Source: CAG-791 sp002449595
GTDB lineage: Bacteria > Bacillota > Clostridia > Lachnospirales > Lachnospiraceae
Direction of reading: 5' to 3'
Assembly: GCA_946539855.1 (NCBI GenBank)
Contig: CAMNHV010000005.1
Span: 1-64,000, forward strand
Length of the DNA stretch: 64,000 nt
A program made the translations under genes and the position numbers. The number at the start of each line of letters is the position of its first letter. The stretch's first letter is position 1. Shown here piece by piece: positions 14,962 to 26,057 of the stretch. The notes under the pieces were generated by a model. It made no database searches. It was not told where the DNA came from and saw nothing but the letters and a program-made list of their open reading frames with translations.

Positions 14962-17055
14962 TTATTTGTTCTTCGGAGCGTCCTTGATGGAGAAGGAGAC
15001 GCGACCCATGCGGTCCTTGCCGAGGCAGATCGCGCGGACCTTGTCGCCCAGCGTCAGGACGTCTTCGACGTGCTCGATGCGGCGAGGGGCGATCTTGGAG
15101 ATGTGCACCATTGCTTCCTTGCCGGGAGCGAACTCGAGGAATGCGCCGAACTCCTTGATGCTGACGACGATGCCGTCGAGCACCTGGCCCTCTTCGAAAT
15201 CGGTGACGATGATCTCGATCATGCGGCGCGCTTCTTCCATACCCTTAGGATCATTGCCGCAGATGGAGACGCTGCCGTCATCCTCGATGTCGATCTGGAC
15301 GCCGGTCCTCTTGATGATCTCGTTGATGGTCTTGCCGCGCTGACCGACGACGTCGCCGATCTTCTCAGGATCGATCTGCATGAACTGGATCTTCGGAGCG
15401 TACTCGCCGACTTCCTTTCTGGGAGCCGCGATCGCTTCGGACATGACGCCGTTCATGATGAACTCTCTCGCTTCCTTGCAGCGCGCGATCGCACCTTCGA
15501 CGATCGGGCGGGTCAGGCCGTGGATCTTGATATCCATCTGGATCGCCGTGATGCCGTCGTGTGTGCCGGTGACCTTGAAGTCCATGTCGCCGAAGAAGTC
15601 TTCGAGGCCCTGGATATCGGTCAGGAGGACGAAATCGTCATCCGTGTCGCCCGTCACGAGGCCGCAGGAGATACCCGCAACCTGCTTCTTCAGCGGAACG
15701 CCTGCCGCCATCAGAGCCATGCAGGACGCGCAGGTGGAAGCCATGGACGTGGAGCCATTGGACTCGAACGTCTCGGAGACCGAACGGATCGAGTACGGGA
15801 ACTCGTCGATGGAAGGAAGAACAGGCAGGAGCGCTCTCTCCGCGAGTGCGCCGTGGCCGATCTCACGTCTGCCGGGGCCTCTGGAGACCTTCGTCTCACC
15901 GACAGAGTATGCCGGGAAGTTGTACTGATGCAGATAGCGCTTTTCCGTGATGTTGGGGTCGAGACCCTCGACGCGCTGCGCCTCGGACAGAGGAGCAAGC
16001 GTGACCACGTTGCAGATCTGGGTCTGGCCGCGGGTGAACATCGCGCTGCCGTGGACGCGCGGGATGATGTCGACTTCCGCCGCGAGAGGACGGATCTGGT
16101 CGATCTTTCTGCCGTCGGGACGCTTGTGGTCCTTCAGGATCATCTTGCGGACGGTCTTCTTCTCATACTGATAGACTGCTTCGCCGAGAATGGAGAGCCA
16201 CTCTTCGTTGTCAGCGAACGCCTCTTTCAGGCGCTCCGTCACTGCCGCGACGTTGTTCTCTCTCGTCTGCTTGTCGTCCGTGAAGACTGCCGTCTCCATC
16301 TCTTCCGGAGGGACGATCTTCTTGATCTCGTTGAAGAGCTCTTCCGGAATCGCGCAGGAGGTGTATTCCTTCTTCGGCTTGCCGACTTCCGCGACGATGC
16401 CGTTAATGAAGGCGATGATCTGCTTGTTGATCTCATCCGCCTTGTAGATATAGCTGATCATGTCCGCTTCCGGCACTTCGTTCGCGCCGGCTTCGATCAT
16501 GATGACCTTCTCCGCGGTGGAAGCGACCGTGAGCTTCAGGTCGCCCTTGTCCCACTGCTCCTGGGAAGGGTTCACGATGACTTCGCCGTTCACGAGGCCG
16601 ATCTGCGTCATCGCGCAGGGACCGTCAAACGGGATGTCGGAGATGGAGGTCGCGACGGACGCGCCGATCATGGCGACCAGTTCCGGACGGCACGCCGGGT
16701 CAACGCTCATGACCATGCACTCGAGCGTGACGTCGTTGCGCATATCCTTCGGGAACAGCGGGCGCATCGGGCGGTCGATGACGCGGCTCGTCAGGATCGC
16801 GTTCTCGGAAGGCCTGCCCTCTCTCTTGTTGAATCCGCCGGGCATCTTGCCGATGGCGTAGAACTTCTCGCTGTACTCAACGCTCAGCGGGAAGAAGTCG
16901 ATGCCGTCCCTGGGCTGTGCCGAAGACGTCGCCGTGCAAAGGACCGTAGTCTCTCCGTAGTGCATGAACGCGCAGCCGTTTGCCTGCTTGCCCACGCGGC
17001 CGATGTCGATGCTGAGGGTCCTGCCGCCCAGCTCCATCTGATAGTTCTTGTACAT
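14962..17055 (-). CDS. pnp: Polyribonucleotide nucleotidyltransferase (PNPase)
   Basis: 3'-to-5' phosphorolytic exoribonuclease of RNA decay. Two RNase PH domains flank a helical domain; the second has GPGRREIGHGALAERAL. A KH domain follows (VVGQRGKTINEIIKRTGVQI) and then an S1 domain beginning GQVLDGIVVSIKEFGAFLEF. At 697 residues it is full length and ends shortly after the S1 domain. It follows rpsO, the near-universal arrangement, with a hairpin between them that in other bacteria marks a terminator or RNase processing site. An AAGGAG lies about 11 bases before the ATG. Confidence 0.98.
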   Translation of the reverse strand: MYKNYQMELGGRTLSIDIGRVGKQANGCAFMHYGETTVLCTATSSAQPRDGIDFFPLSVEYSEKFYAIGKMPGGFNKREGRPSENAILTSRVIDRPMRPLFPKDMRNDVTLECMVMSVDPACRPELVAMIGASVATSISDIPFDGPCAMTQIGLVNGEVIVNPSQEQWDKGDLKLTVASTAEKVIMIEAGANEVPEADMISYIYKADEINKQIIAFINGIVAEVGKPKKEYTSCAIPEELFNEIKKIVPPEEMETAVFTDDKQTRENNVAAVTERLKEAFADNEEWLSILGEAVYQYEKKTVRKMILKDHKRPDGRKIDQIRPLAAEVDIIPRVHGSAMFTRGQTQICNVVTLAPLSEAQRVEGLDPNITEKRYLHQYNFPAYSVGETKVSRGPGRREIGHGALAERALLPVLPSIDEFPYSIRSVSETFESNGSTSMASTCASCMALMAAGVPLKKQVAGISCGLVTGDTDDDFVLLTDIQGLEDFFGDMDFKVTGTHDGITAIQMDIKIHGLTRPIVEGAIARCKEAREFIMNGVMSEAIAAPRKEVGEYAPKIQFMQIDPEKIGDVVGQRGKTINEIIKRTGVQIDIEDDGSVSICGNDPKGMEEARRMIEIIVTDFEEGQVLDGIVVSIKEFGAFLEFAPGKEAMVHISKIAPRRIEHVEDVLTLGDKVRAICLGKDRMGRVSFSIKDAPKNK

Positions 17056-17148
17056 TTCTTTTTTTCTCCTTCTTGTCTGCGTCTCTTCTTCTTTTCTTCT
17101 TCTGTGTCTCTATCTGTGATCCGCGGCGCAGGGCGCAGCGGCAACAGT

Positions 17149-17202
17149 GCAAAACAAACACTGAGGACCGCTCCGCGCCTTCGACGCTTTCGCGATCCTC
17201 AG
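17149..17202 (-). terminator. Hairpin between rpsO and pnp, terminator-like
   Basis: CTGAGGA and TCCTCAG (17161-17202) enclose an inner GC-rich stem and are followed on the minus strand by TGTTTGTTTTG. The position matches the known rpsO attenuator and processing site of other bacteria. Confidence 0.6.
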
Positions 17203-17219
17203 CCATGATCCGGAAAAAA

Positions 17220-17486
17220 TTACTTTCTGATGCCAAGCTTCTCGATCAGAGAACGATACTTGTCAAGATCCGTCTTCTTGAGATAATCCAGAAGGCCTCT
17301 TCTCTTACCGACCATCTTCAGAAGGCCGCGGGCGCTGTGGTGGTCCTTCGGGTTCTGCTTGATGTGGTCGGTCAGTTCACGGATGCGCTCCGTCAGGACG
17401 GCGATCTGAACTTCCGGTGAGCCGGTGTCGCCCTCAAAGCGGCCGTACTCGTTGATGATGGCTGTCTTCTTTTCTTTTGAGATCAT
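17220..17486 (-). CDS. rpsO: 30S ribosomal protein S15
   Basis: Primary 16S rRNA-binding protein of the small subunit platform. The 88-residue protein shows GDTGSPEVQIAVLTERIREL, then DHHSARGLLKMVGKRRGLLDYLKK, and ends in the normal place. A strong TAAGGAGA Shine-Dalgarno precedes the ATG. It is the first gene of the rpsO-pnp unit and has its own promoter about 90 bases upstream. In many bacteria S15 represses its own mRNA through a leader structure, and the leader here is long enough for that. Confidence 0.97.
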   Translation of the reverse strand: MISKEKKTAIINEYGRFEGDTGSPEVQIAVLTERIRELTDHIKQNPKDHHSARGLLKMVGKRRGLLDYLKKTDLDKYRSLIEKLGIRK

Positions 17487-17570
17487 GTTCTTTTTCTCCT
17501 TATATGAAATATGTTTTACGCCGTCAGCCAGGCTCTGGCAGGAGCCGCCGGGAACCGAGCCGCGGACAGT
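17487..17570 (-). promoter_or_regulatory. rpsO 5' leader, possible S15 autoregulatory RNA
   Basis: About 85 GC-rich bases lie between the predicted transcription start and the Shine-Dalgarno. They can pair as GGCTC with GAGCC around a nested stem. S15 leaders are known in other Bacillota; I cannot match a specific class by eye. Confidence 0.3.
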
Positions 17571-17575
17571 TATTT

Positions 17576-17604
17576 ATAATAACACGAAAGATTTTCCTTG
17601 TAAA
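17576..17604 (-). promoter_or_regulatory. Sigma-A promoter for rpsO-pnp
   Basis: The minus strand has TTTACA, a 17-base spacer and TATTAT. The -10 lies 90 bases before the rpsO start codon. Confidence 0.8.
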
Positions 17605-17653
17605 CCGCTATTTAGCGCAATTCCGCGCCCTTCCGGGCACCTTCTGAAGCGTC

Positions 17654-18598
17654 TCACACGGCCCGCTCTTCCTGCCTCCTGCGGCGCTCGTGAAACCGGA
17701 TGCCCTCCTCGACGTCGAGGTGCATCGCTTCCTTCAGCTCCGCGACGTCCGCGAACTTCCGCTCCGGCCGCCGGAATGAGAGAAGGCTGACGGAGGCTTC
17801 CTGTCCGTACAGGTCTCCATCGAAGCCGTAGAGATACGTCTCCGCGGTGACCTTCGCCTCGTCGGACACCGTGGGCTTGACGCCGATGTTCGTCATCGCG
17901 TCATACGTCACGCCGTCCAGTGTCACGATGGAATAATAGACGCCGTTCGGCGGAAGGATCTTCTCCGCAGGCGGAATGAGGTTCGCCGTCGGAATGCCGA
18001 TCGTCCTTCCCAGCTGCCGGCCGTGCTCCACGCGGCCGCGGATCAGGTACGCGCGGCCCATCATCTCGGCCGCCTCTTCCATGCGCGCTTCCTCAACGAG
18101 GCCGCGGATGCGGGTCGAGCTGATCGGCGCGCCGTCCCACTGGACTTTGTCGACGCGCTGCGTCTCAAACGCGAGACTTCCTGCCATGCTCTCCAGCAGC
18201 TCGAAGCTGCCCCTACCGCCCGCGCCGAAGGACAGATCCGGACCCGCCGCGATAAACCGGACCGACAGCTGCCGCGCGAGCACGTTCTCCGCGAACGCCG
18301 CGGGGTCCGTGTCCGCCGTCTCCCGGTCGAACGGCAGCTCGATCAGCAGGCCGACGCCGGCCTGCGCCAGCAGATACCGCTTTTCCTCCCGCGTCGTAAG
18401 CACTCTCTCCTGTCCGGTGAACCATGCCTCCGGGGAGGGATCGAACGTCAGCACCGCAGGAGTCAGTCCTTCCGATTCCCGCGCTGCAAGCGCCGAGAGG
18501 ATCTTCCGGTGTCCCAGGTGCACGCCGTCGAACTTGCCGATCGAGAGCGCGAGGGGCATATCGTTATGAAACAGTTTCTTTCCTTCTATGATCTTCAT
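17654..18598 (-). CDS. ribF: Bifunctional riboflavin kinase / FAD synthetase
   Basis: Converts riboflavin to FMN and then FAD. The N-terminal adenylyltransferase domain has SIGKFDGVHLGHRKIL (HLGH nucleotide-binding motif) and later SSTRIRGLVEEARMEEA. The C-terminal flavokinase domain begins near residue 185 with RGRVEHGRQLGRTIGIPTAN, where GIPTAN binds substrate. The 314-residue length is standard. It sits after nrnA with a 78-base gap where truB would normally be, and upstream of the separate rpsO promoter. The Shine-Dalgarno before the ATG is weak. No FMN riboswitch is present. Confidence 0.96.
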   Translation of the reverse strand: MKIIEGKKLFHNDMPLALSIGKFDGVHLGHRKILSALAARESEGLTPAVLTFDPSPEAWFTGQERVLTTREEKRYLLAQAGVGLLIELPFDRETADTDPAAFAENVLARQLSVRFIAAGPDLSFGAGGRGSFELLESMAGSLAFETQRVDKVQWDGAPISSTRIRGLVEEARMEEAAEMMGRAYLIRGRVEHGRQLGRTIGIPTANLIPPAEKILPPNGVYYSIVTLDGVTYDAMTNIGVKPTVSDEAKVTAETYLYGFDGDLYGQEASVSLLSFRRPERKFADVAELKEAMHLDVEEGIRFHERRRRQEERAV

Positions 18599-18620
18599 TC
18601 GTTATGCTGCTATGTTTTCT

Positions 18621-18674
18621 GCCTCAGAAGATGCCGGGGACGATCCTTTTCCCGCCTCAGAGGATCCCGGAGAC
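18621..18674. repeat. Two 21-base direct repeats between nrnA and ribF
   Basis: 18621-18641 and 18654-18674 match at 18 of 21 positions, with a 33-base period. They fill most of the gap that usually contains truB. Confidence 0.6.
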
Positions 18675-18676
18675 AG

Positions 18677-19687
18677 CTATTTCTCCGTCTCATCCGCGCT
18701 CGTAGAAAGCTCTCTTTCGATTGCCTCCAGGATGGATTTTTCCGCCTCTTCCCCCGTACATCTCAGCGTACAGCCCGCGGCGCGCATATGCCCGCCGCCG
18801 CCGAAGCTGCCCGCGATCCGGGAGACGTCGGCCTCCCCGGTCGACCGGAGCGAGACGCGGTATACGTTTTCTTCCTGCTCTTGCAGAAAAGCGGAGCACA
18901 CGCAGCCTCTCGTCAGGATGAGCTGCGCCGCGGCGCCCTCGAGGTCGTCCCTCGTCGCGCCTTCCTCCAGCATGTCCTCTCGGTTGATGCGGCTCACGAC
19001 GACGCGGCCGCCGAAGTGCAGGCTGCTTCCCATGACCGCCCGCGCGATCATGCGCTGCTGCACATAGGTCTTCTCGAAAAAGACTTCCCGCACGATCCTC
19101 GCATGGTCAAACCCGTAGGTCAGAAGGTCTCCCGCCGCCTCCATCGTGTGCTTCGACGTGTTGGAGAACCGGAATACGCCGGTGTCCGTGACCATGCCGA
19201 CGTACAGGGCCTGCGCGATCTCCCGCGTCACGGGATCCGCCGCTTCTTCTCCGCCGGCTGCGCGGATGAGATCATAGACCAGCTCGCAGGCGCTGCTCGC
19301 CTCCGGGTCCACGAAGTTGATCTCGCCGCACCCCGGGTTGCTGATGTGATGATCGACGTTGATCTTCCTTTTCGCCGCGTCGAACATCGCCTCCGCGCCC
19401 TTCGTGCGCTCCTTCGCGCTGTCCAGGATGATAAATACGTCATAGGAAGGGACGTCTGTCACAAAGTCGGAGCGGATCTTCTCCGCGCCCGGGATGTTCT
19501 CCACGAGCTCGCGCGGCGGCCTCTCAAGGAAGACGTCGACCCGCGCGTCCGGCAGAAGGTCTCTCAGGTAATTTGCCAGTCCCAGACAAGAACCGACGCA
19601 GTCCCCATCCGGCTTCTCGTGTCCGCTGATGCCGATGGTGGCTGCGCCCCTGACTGTCTGCGCAATATCAAAAATGCCGCGTCTCAT
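18677..19687 (-). CDS. nrnA: DHH-family phosphoesterase, NrnA-like nanoRNase / pAp phosphatase
   Basis: Predicted to degrade oligoribonucleotides of two to five bases and possibly 3'-phosphoadenosine 5'-phosphate. The N-terminal DHH domain begins TIGISGHEKPDGDCVGSCLG and includes FIILDSAKER and the signature NVDHHISNPG. The DHHA1 domain has SFGGGGHMRAAGC near the C-terminus. The 336-residue length is slightly above the 313 of the Bacillus protein. It overlaps rbfA by 4 bases, in the standard clostridial position. Whether the pAp activity is retained is not visible. Confidence 0.92.
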   Translation of the reverse strand: MRRGIFDIAQTVRGAATIGISGHEKPDGDCVGSCLGLANYLRDLLPDARVDVFLERPPRELVENIPGAEKIRSDFVTDVPSYDVFIILDSAKERTKGAEAMFDAAKRKINVDHHISNPGCGEINFVDPEASSACELVYDLIRAAGGEEAADPVTREIAQALYVGMVTDTGVFRFSNTSKHTMEAAGDLLTYGFDHARIVREVFFEKTYVQQRMIARAVMGSSLHFGGRVVVSRINREDMLEEGATRDDLEGAAAQLILTRGCVCSAFLQEQEENVYRVSLRSTGEADVSRIAGSFGGGGHMRAAGCTLRCTGEEAEKSILEAIERELSTSADETEK

Positions 19688-20105
19688 TTGGAATCCTCAT
19701 CCGGGTCCGTGACGTAGGCGGAGAGATCCATCTCGCCGCGCTCTTCCTGCGCCGCGCGGTCCTTCGCCGTCACTTCGTCGATCCGGTGCGACATGGAGAC
19801 GCCGTACGCGATCGAGTCGTCCGCGAAGAAGCGGAGCTCCGGCGTGTTGCGGAGGTTGACCCTGCGGGCCAGTTCTCCGCGGATAAAACCGTTTGCGCTG
19901 CGGATCCCGGCCATCGTATTGTCGATCTCTTCCTTCGACCCGTAAATGCTGACCCACACCTTGCAGGTCTTGAGGTCCGGCGCGACGTCAACTGCCATCA
20001 CGCTCGTGAGGCTGCTGACGCGCGGGTCCTTCAGTTCCCGGAGGATCTCCGACAGGGCGCGCTGCACCTCGTCGTTGATCCTGCGGTTCTTTACACTGTT
20101 CTTTC

Positions 20106-20109
<4 letters not shown>
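19684..20109 (-). CDS. rbfA: Ribosome-binding factor A
   Basis: KH-like 30S maturation factor needed for 16S rRNA 5'-end processing. The sequence shows NRRINDEVQRALSEILRELK, then DPRVSSLTSVMAVDVAPDLK, and the C-terminal RNTPELRFFADDSI. After the family core it carries an extra acidic tail ending YVTDPDEDSK, for 141 residues against a usual 115-120. The start overlaps the infB stop by 4 bases and its own stop overlaps nrnA by 4 bases. Confidence 0.95.
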
Positions 20110-23256
<3,147 letters not shown>

Positions 23257-23279
<23 letters not shown>

Positions 23280-23601
23280 GTGGTTCTCTTTCTTCCTTCC
23301 TGCTGCCGAACAGTCCCTTGATACTTTCCGCCAGCCCCTCATCCGTGACCGCACAGCACGCGCATTCTCCGTAGCCCGTGATGCGGCCGAGCGTATCTTT
23401 CGTCCCGTACTCGATGTGCGGGACATGGTACTGATCACATTGCTTCAGCAGCGCTTCCTTCGTGCCGCCTTTTGTATCTTCCGCGAATATAACGAGGCGC
23501 GCCTTTCTGCTTTTCACAGCGTCTTCCGCTGCTCTCGAGCCGGCAGCGATCCTGCCTGCCCTGCGGCACATCCCGATCATCGAGAGTATTTTATCCTGCA
23601 T
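23257..23601 (-). CDS. ylxQ: L7Ae/L30e/S12e-like ribosome-associated protein YlxQ
   Basis: Small RNA-binding protein of the L7Ae fold that binds kink-turn RNA in related proteins. The fold is recognisable from MIGMCRRAGRIAAGSRAAED, then ARLVIFAEDT and the glycine- and cysteine-containing end ITGYGECACCAVTDEG. At 114 residues it has a short basic/acidic C-terminal extension after the core. It overlaps the next gene infB by 23 bases and ylxR by 11 bases, in the conserved nusA-ylxR-ylxQ-infB cluster. Its cellular role is not settled in the family. Confidence 0.87.
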
Positions 23602-23935
23602 CCGTAGTGTCCTTCAGTTCCTCCAGGATCCGCCGGATCTCCTCCTGCGGAACGGCTGTGCGGAACGCCCTTTGAAACGATCCCTTCTTCTGCGCTTTCT
23701 GCACGCATTCCGGATCGCTGCAGACGTACGCGCCGCGCCCGGACATCTTGCCGCCGGTGTCGATCCTGTAGGTGTCCTGCGGCGTGTGGACGATCCGGAT
23801 CAGGCTGTTCTTCTCCTTCTTCGCTCCGCAGCCGATGCAGGTCCTGACCGGACGGTCACTCTTCTGCGGCGTCTGTTCCTTCTGCGGGCTCGCCGTCAGC
23901 GGCTTCTCCTTCAGGGGCAAATTCTCCTTCTTCAT
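23591..23935 (-). CDS. ylxR: YlxR/RnpM family nucleic-acid-binding protein
   Basis: Small basic protein of the YlxR family; a Bacillus relative has been reported to bind RNase P RNA. The core begins RPVRTCIGCGAKKEKNSLIR and includes GKMSGRGAYVCSDPECVQKA, with four cysteines arranged as a possible zinc knuckle (CxxC ... CxxxxC). I chose the ATG giving MKKENLPLKEK because GAGGAAGG lies 5 bases upstream; the gene then overlaps the end of nusA by 80 bases in another frame. The N-terminal 27 residues before the core are extra relative to the usual family length. No later start is available before the core. Confidence 0.83.
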   Translation of the reverse strand: MKKENLPLKEKPLTASPQKEQTPQKSDRPVRTCIGCGAKKEKNSLIRIVHTPQDTYRIDTGGKMSGRGAYVCSDPECVQKAQKKGSFQRAFRTAVPQEEIRRILEELKDTTDAG

Positions 23936-25067
23936 AGCCTTCCTCGTAGGTGCCTTCGCCCTCGAACTCCTCGTCGTACTCTTCCTCGTCGCCGAAGTAG
24001 TCCTCGTAGCGGAAGCCGGGCGCATCCTTCGCGCTCGTCTCGTCCTTGATATCGATCTTGTAGCCGGTCAGGCGGGCGGCGAGGCGGGCGTTCTGGCCCT
24101 CTCTGCCGATCGCGAGCGAGAGCTGGTAGTCCGGCACGACGACCTTGGCGGTCTTCTCCTCCGGATCCGCGAACACGGCGATGATCTTCGCCGGAGAGAG
24201 CGCGTTCTGGATGAAGTTGCCGGGGTTCTCGTCCCAGTTGACAATATCGATCTTCTCGCCGCGCAGTTCGTCGACGATGTTGCTCACGCGGCTGCCGTTT
24301 AAGCCGACGCACGCACCGACGGGATCCACGTTCGGGTCGTTGGACCAGACGGCGATCTTCGTCCTGCTGCCTGCCTCACGCGCGATGCTCTTGATCTCCA
24401 CGACGCCGTCGCGGATCTCGGCGACTTCTTCCTCAAACAGCTTGCGCACCAGTTCGGGGTGCGTGCGGCTGACCAGGATGCGCGGGCCGCGCGGCGTGCT
24501 GCGCACTTCGAGCACGTAGACGCGGACTCTGTCCTGCGTGCGGAGACGCTCGCCGGGCACCTGCTCCTTCTCGCTGAGCAGGCCGTCCGCCTTGCCCAGG
24601 TTGATGCTGATCCCGCGGCCGACGTTCCTCTGCACGACGCCGGTGACGATGTTCTTCTGTTTGTCGGAGAAATAGTCGTAGACGACGTTTCTCTCTTCTT
24701 CCCTGATCTTCTGCAGAATGACGTTCTTGGCGGTCTGTGCCGCGATGCGTCCGAAGGACTGGCTGTCGACCGGAACGGCGACGAGCTCGCCGATCTGAGC
24801 GCCTTCCCGGATCTTCTGCGCATCCTCAAGGGCGATCTCGATCGCGGGATCCATGACGTCATCTTTCGTTTCCACGACCGTCTTGTCGGCAAAAACGCTG
24901 TAATCGCAGGTCTCGCGGTCCATCACGACCCGGACGTTGCCCGCCTTGCCGAAGCTGTTCCGGCATGCAGTCACAAGCGCGTTCTCGATCGCGTCGAAAA
25001 GAGTATCGCTGCTGATATTCTTTTCCTTTGTGAGCGCTTCCATTGCCGCTTTCAGTTCTGCATTCAT
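23856..25067 (-). CDS. nusA: Transcription termination/antitermination factor NusA
   Basis: RNA polymerase-associated factor for pausing, termination and antitermination. The N-terminal polymerase-binding domain covers about residues 1-125 (MNAELKAAMEALTKEKNIS). The S1 domain starts near ERNVVYDYFSDKQKNIVTG. KH1 contains DPVGACVGLNGSRVSNIVDEL and KH2 contains LAIGREGQNARLAARLTGYK. A strongly acidic tail of about 45 residues (DYFGDEEEYDEEFEGEG onward) follows KH2, longer than in Bacillus NusA. The last 80 bases double as the start of ylxR. It follows rimP by 119 bases. Confidence 0.97.
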   Translation of the reverse strand: MNAELKAAMEALTKEKNISSDTLFDAIENALVTACRNSFGKAGNVRVVMDRETCDYSVFADKTVVETKDDVMDPAIEIALEDAQKIREGAQIGELVAVPVDSQSFGRIAAQTAKNVILQKIREEERNVVYDYFSDKQKNIVTGVVQRNVGRGISINLGKADGLLSEKEQVPGERLRTQDRVRVYVLEVRSTPRGPRILVSRTHPELVRKLFEEEVAEIRDGVVEIKSIAREAGSRTKIAVWSNDPNVDPVGACVGLNGSRVSNIVDELRGEKIDIVNWDENPGNFIQNALSPAKIIAVFADPEEKTAKVVVPDYQLSLAIGREGQNARLAARLTGYKIDIKDETSAKDAPGFRYEDYFGDEEEYDEEFEGEGTYEEGYEEGEFAPEGEAADGEPAEGTDAAEE

Positions 25068-25109
25068 TTTTTCCTCCCTGCCGCCGAAACCTCATCGGCG
25101 GACTGTGAC

Positions 25110-25135
25110 GGGATCCTCCGTATCTTCCGGATCCC
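25110..25135. other. Inverted repeat in the rimP-nusA gap
   Basis: GGGATCC and GGATCCC are separated by 12 bases in the 119-base gap. On the transcribed strand no T-run follows, so this is a possible RNA stem and not a convincing terminator. Confidence 0.35.
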
Positions 25136-25186
25136 TTTTCCAGTTATCTAATCTGTTGTCACGAGCGGATCCTTCCGCCCTGTCTC

Positions 25187-25666
25187 TTAATCCGTGAACG
25201 CGAGCCGGCACGCGGCCACGTTCTTCCTCTCGAGGACGAGATCTTCCTCTGCTCCCTCCTCGCGGATCGTCACCTCCGACGCGTCGAAGGAGACGAGAAT
25301 TCCGGAGAGTTCCTTCCCGCTGCCGCCCGCCGTCTTCACCGGCCGGAACAGACGGATCTCCACTTCACTCCCGATGCTCTGCTCGAAATGGCGGTCCTTG
25401 GTCAGCTTCCTCGTGAGGCCGGGACTCGAGACGTAGAGCGTGTAGCTCTCCGCGATGTAGTCCTCGGCGTCGAGCACGTCCGAGAGGGCGCGGCTGACGT
25501 TCTCGCAGTCCTCGATCGTCACGCCGCCGTCCTTGTCGATGAAGACGCAGAGCGCGTAGTCCGATCCCTCCTTCGAGAAATCCACGTCATAGATCCGGAC
25601 ACCGAAAGCCGCCGCGATAGGCGCCGTCAGTTCCTCGGTATGTCTCTCGTAATAAGCTTTGTTCAT
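25187..25666 (-). CDS. rimP: Ribosome maturation factor RimP
   Basis: 30S assembly factor acting on the S12 region. I chose the ATG giving MNKAYYERHTEELTAPI, with GGAG 6 bases upstream; the frame is open 31 codons further but crosses the predicted leader hairpin and promoter. The N-terminal domain includes FGVRIYDVDFSKEGSDYALCVFID and the central motif reads TLYVSSPGLTRKL, diagnostic of the family. The C-terminal SH3-like domain runs from about residue 90 to 159. It is the first gene of the nusA-infB operon. Confidence 0.94.
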   Translation of the reverse strand: MNKAYYERHTEELTAPIAAAFGVRIYDVDFSKEGSDYALCVFIDKDGGVTIEDCENVSRALSDVLDAEDYIAESYTLYVSSPGLTRKLTKDRHFEQSIGSEVEIRLFRPVKTAGGSGKELSGILVSFDASEVTIREEGAEEDLVLERKNVAACRLAFTD

Positions 25667-25697
25667 TCTTTCTCCGCCGCGGGAAGATCTACAGCAA

Positions 25698-25725
25698 GAA
25701 AGTGGACTCGCGAAAGTCCACTTTC
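25698..25725 (-). promoter_or_regulatory. Perfect 11-bp inverted repeat in the rimP leader
   Basis: The arms 25698-25708 and 25715-25725 (GAAAGTGGACT and its complement) flank a 6-base loop. It begins some 25 bases after the predicted -10 and ends 31 bases before the rimP start. It could be an attenuator, an operator or a 5'-stabilising hairpin. Confidence 0.55.
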
Positions 25726-25749
25726 CACATAACACTATTAACCTAAAAC

Positions 25750-25778
25750 ACCATATCACATTCTTTGCGGCATTGCAA
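25750..25778 (-). promoter_or_regulatory. Sigma-A promoter for the rimP-nusA-infB operon
   Basis: The minus strand reads TTGCAA, 17 bases, TATGGT. Transcription would start about 75 bases before the rimP ATG. Confidence 0.7.
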
Positions 25779-25791
25779 GCGGTGTGTTGGC

Positions 25792-25819
25792 AAAGAATGG
25801 CGTCATAGAGCCATTCTTT
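25792..25819 (-). terminator. AT-rich inverted repeat downstream of tRNA-Glu
   Basis: AAAGAATGG and CCATTCTTT are separated by 10 bases. It may act as a second transcription end for the tRNA unit, upstream of the rimP promoter. The stem is weak. Confidence 0.35.
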
Positions 25820-25853
25820 CTAATTTTGTGTCCGCGGGTGGCTCATTACAACG

Positions 25854-25879
25854 CAAAAGACTCGCTCAATGAGCGAGTC
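25854..25879 (-). terminator. Intrinsic terminator of tRNA-Glu
   Basis: On the minus strand GACTCGCTC and GAGCGAGTC flank a 3-base loop and are followed by TTTTG. It lies just past the tRNA 3' end. Confidence 0.8.
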
Positions 25880-25886
25880 CTTTAAG

Positions 25887-25958
25887 TAGCTCGTAGGGGA
25901 ATCGAACCCCTGTTTCCGCCGTGAGAGGGCGGCGTCTTAACCGCTTGACCAACGAGCC
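25887..25958 (-). tRNA. tRNA-Glu (anticodon CTC)
   Basis: The 72-base cloverleaf has a 7-bp acceptor stem with a G1-U72 wobble and discriminator A. The anticodon stem is CCGCC/GGCGG with loop CTCTCAC, giving anticodon CTC. The T arm is CAGGG-GTTCGAT-TCCCTA-type with GTTCGAT in the loop. CCA is not encoded. The CTC isoacceptor reads GAG, which suits a GC-rich genome; the TTC isoacceptor must be elsewhere. Confidence 0.93.
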
Positions 25959-25978
25959 ATATCTGCGGTGCACTATGC

Positions 25979-26007
25979 ATACTACTATAAAAAATTGACG
26001 AATGCAA
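25979..26007 (-). promoter_or_regulatory. Promoter for tRNA-Glu
   Basis: The minus strand has TTGCAT, a 17-base spacer and TAGTAT. The -10 ends about 20 bases before the mature tRNA 5' end. Confidence 0.65.
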
Positions 26008-26057
26008 GCACTTTTTGTTTTTTTGATATTATACGGTGAAAAGCATGTCCGCGCGGA

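Noticed and set aside
18599..18676. FMN riboswitch before ribF
   Set aside because: The gap is 78 bases with no RFN-element sequence; FMN elements are also much longer.
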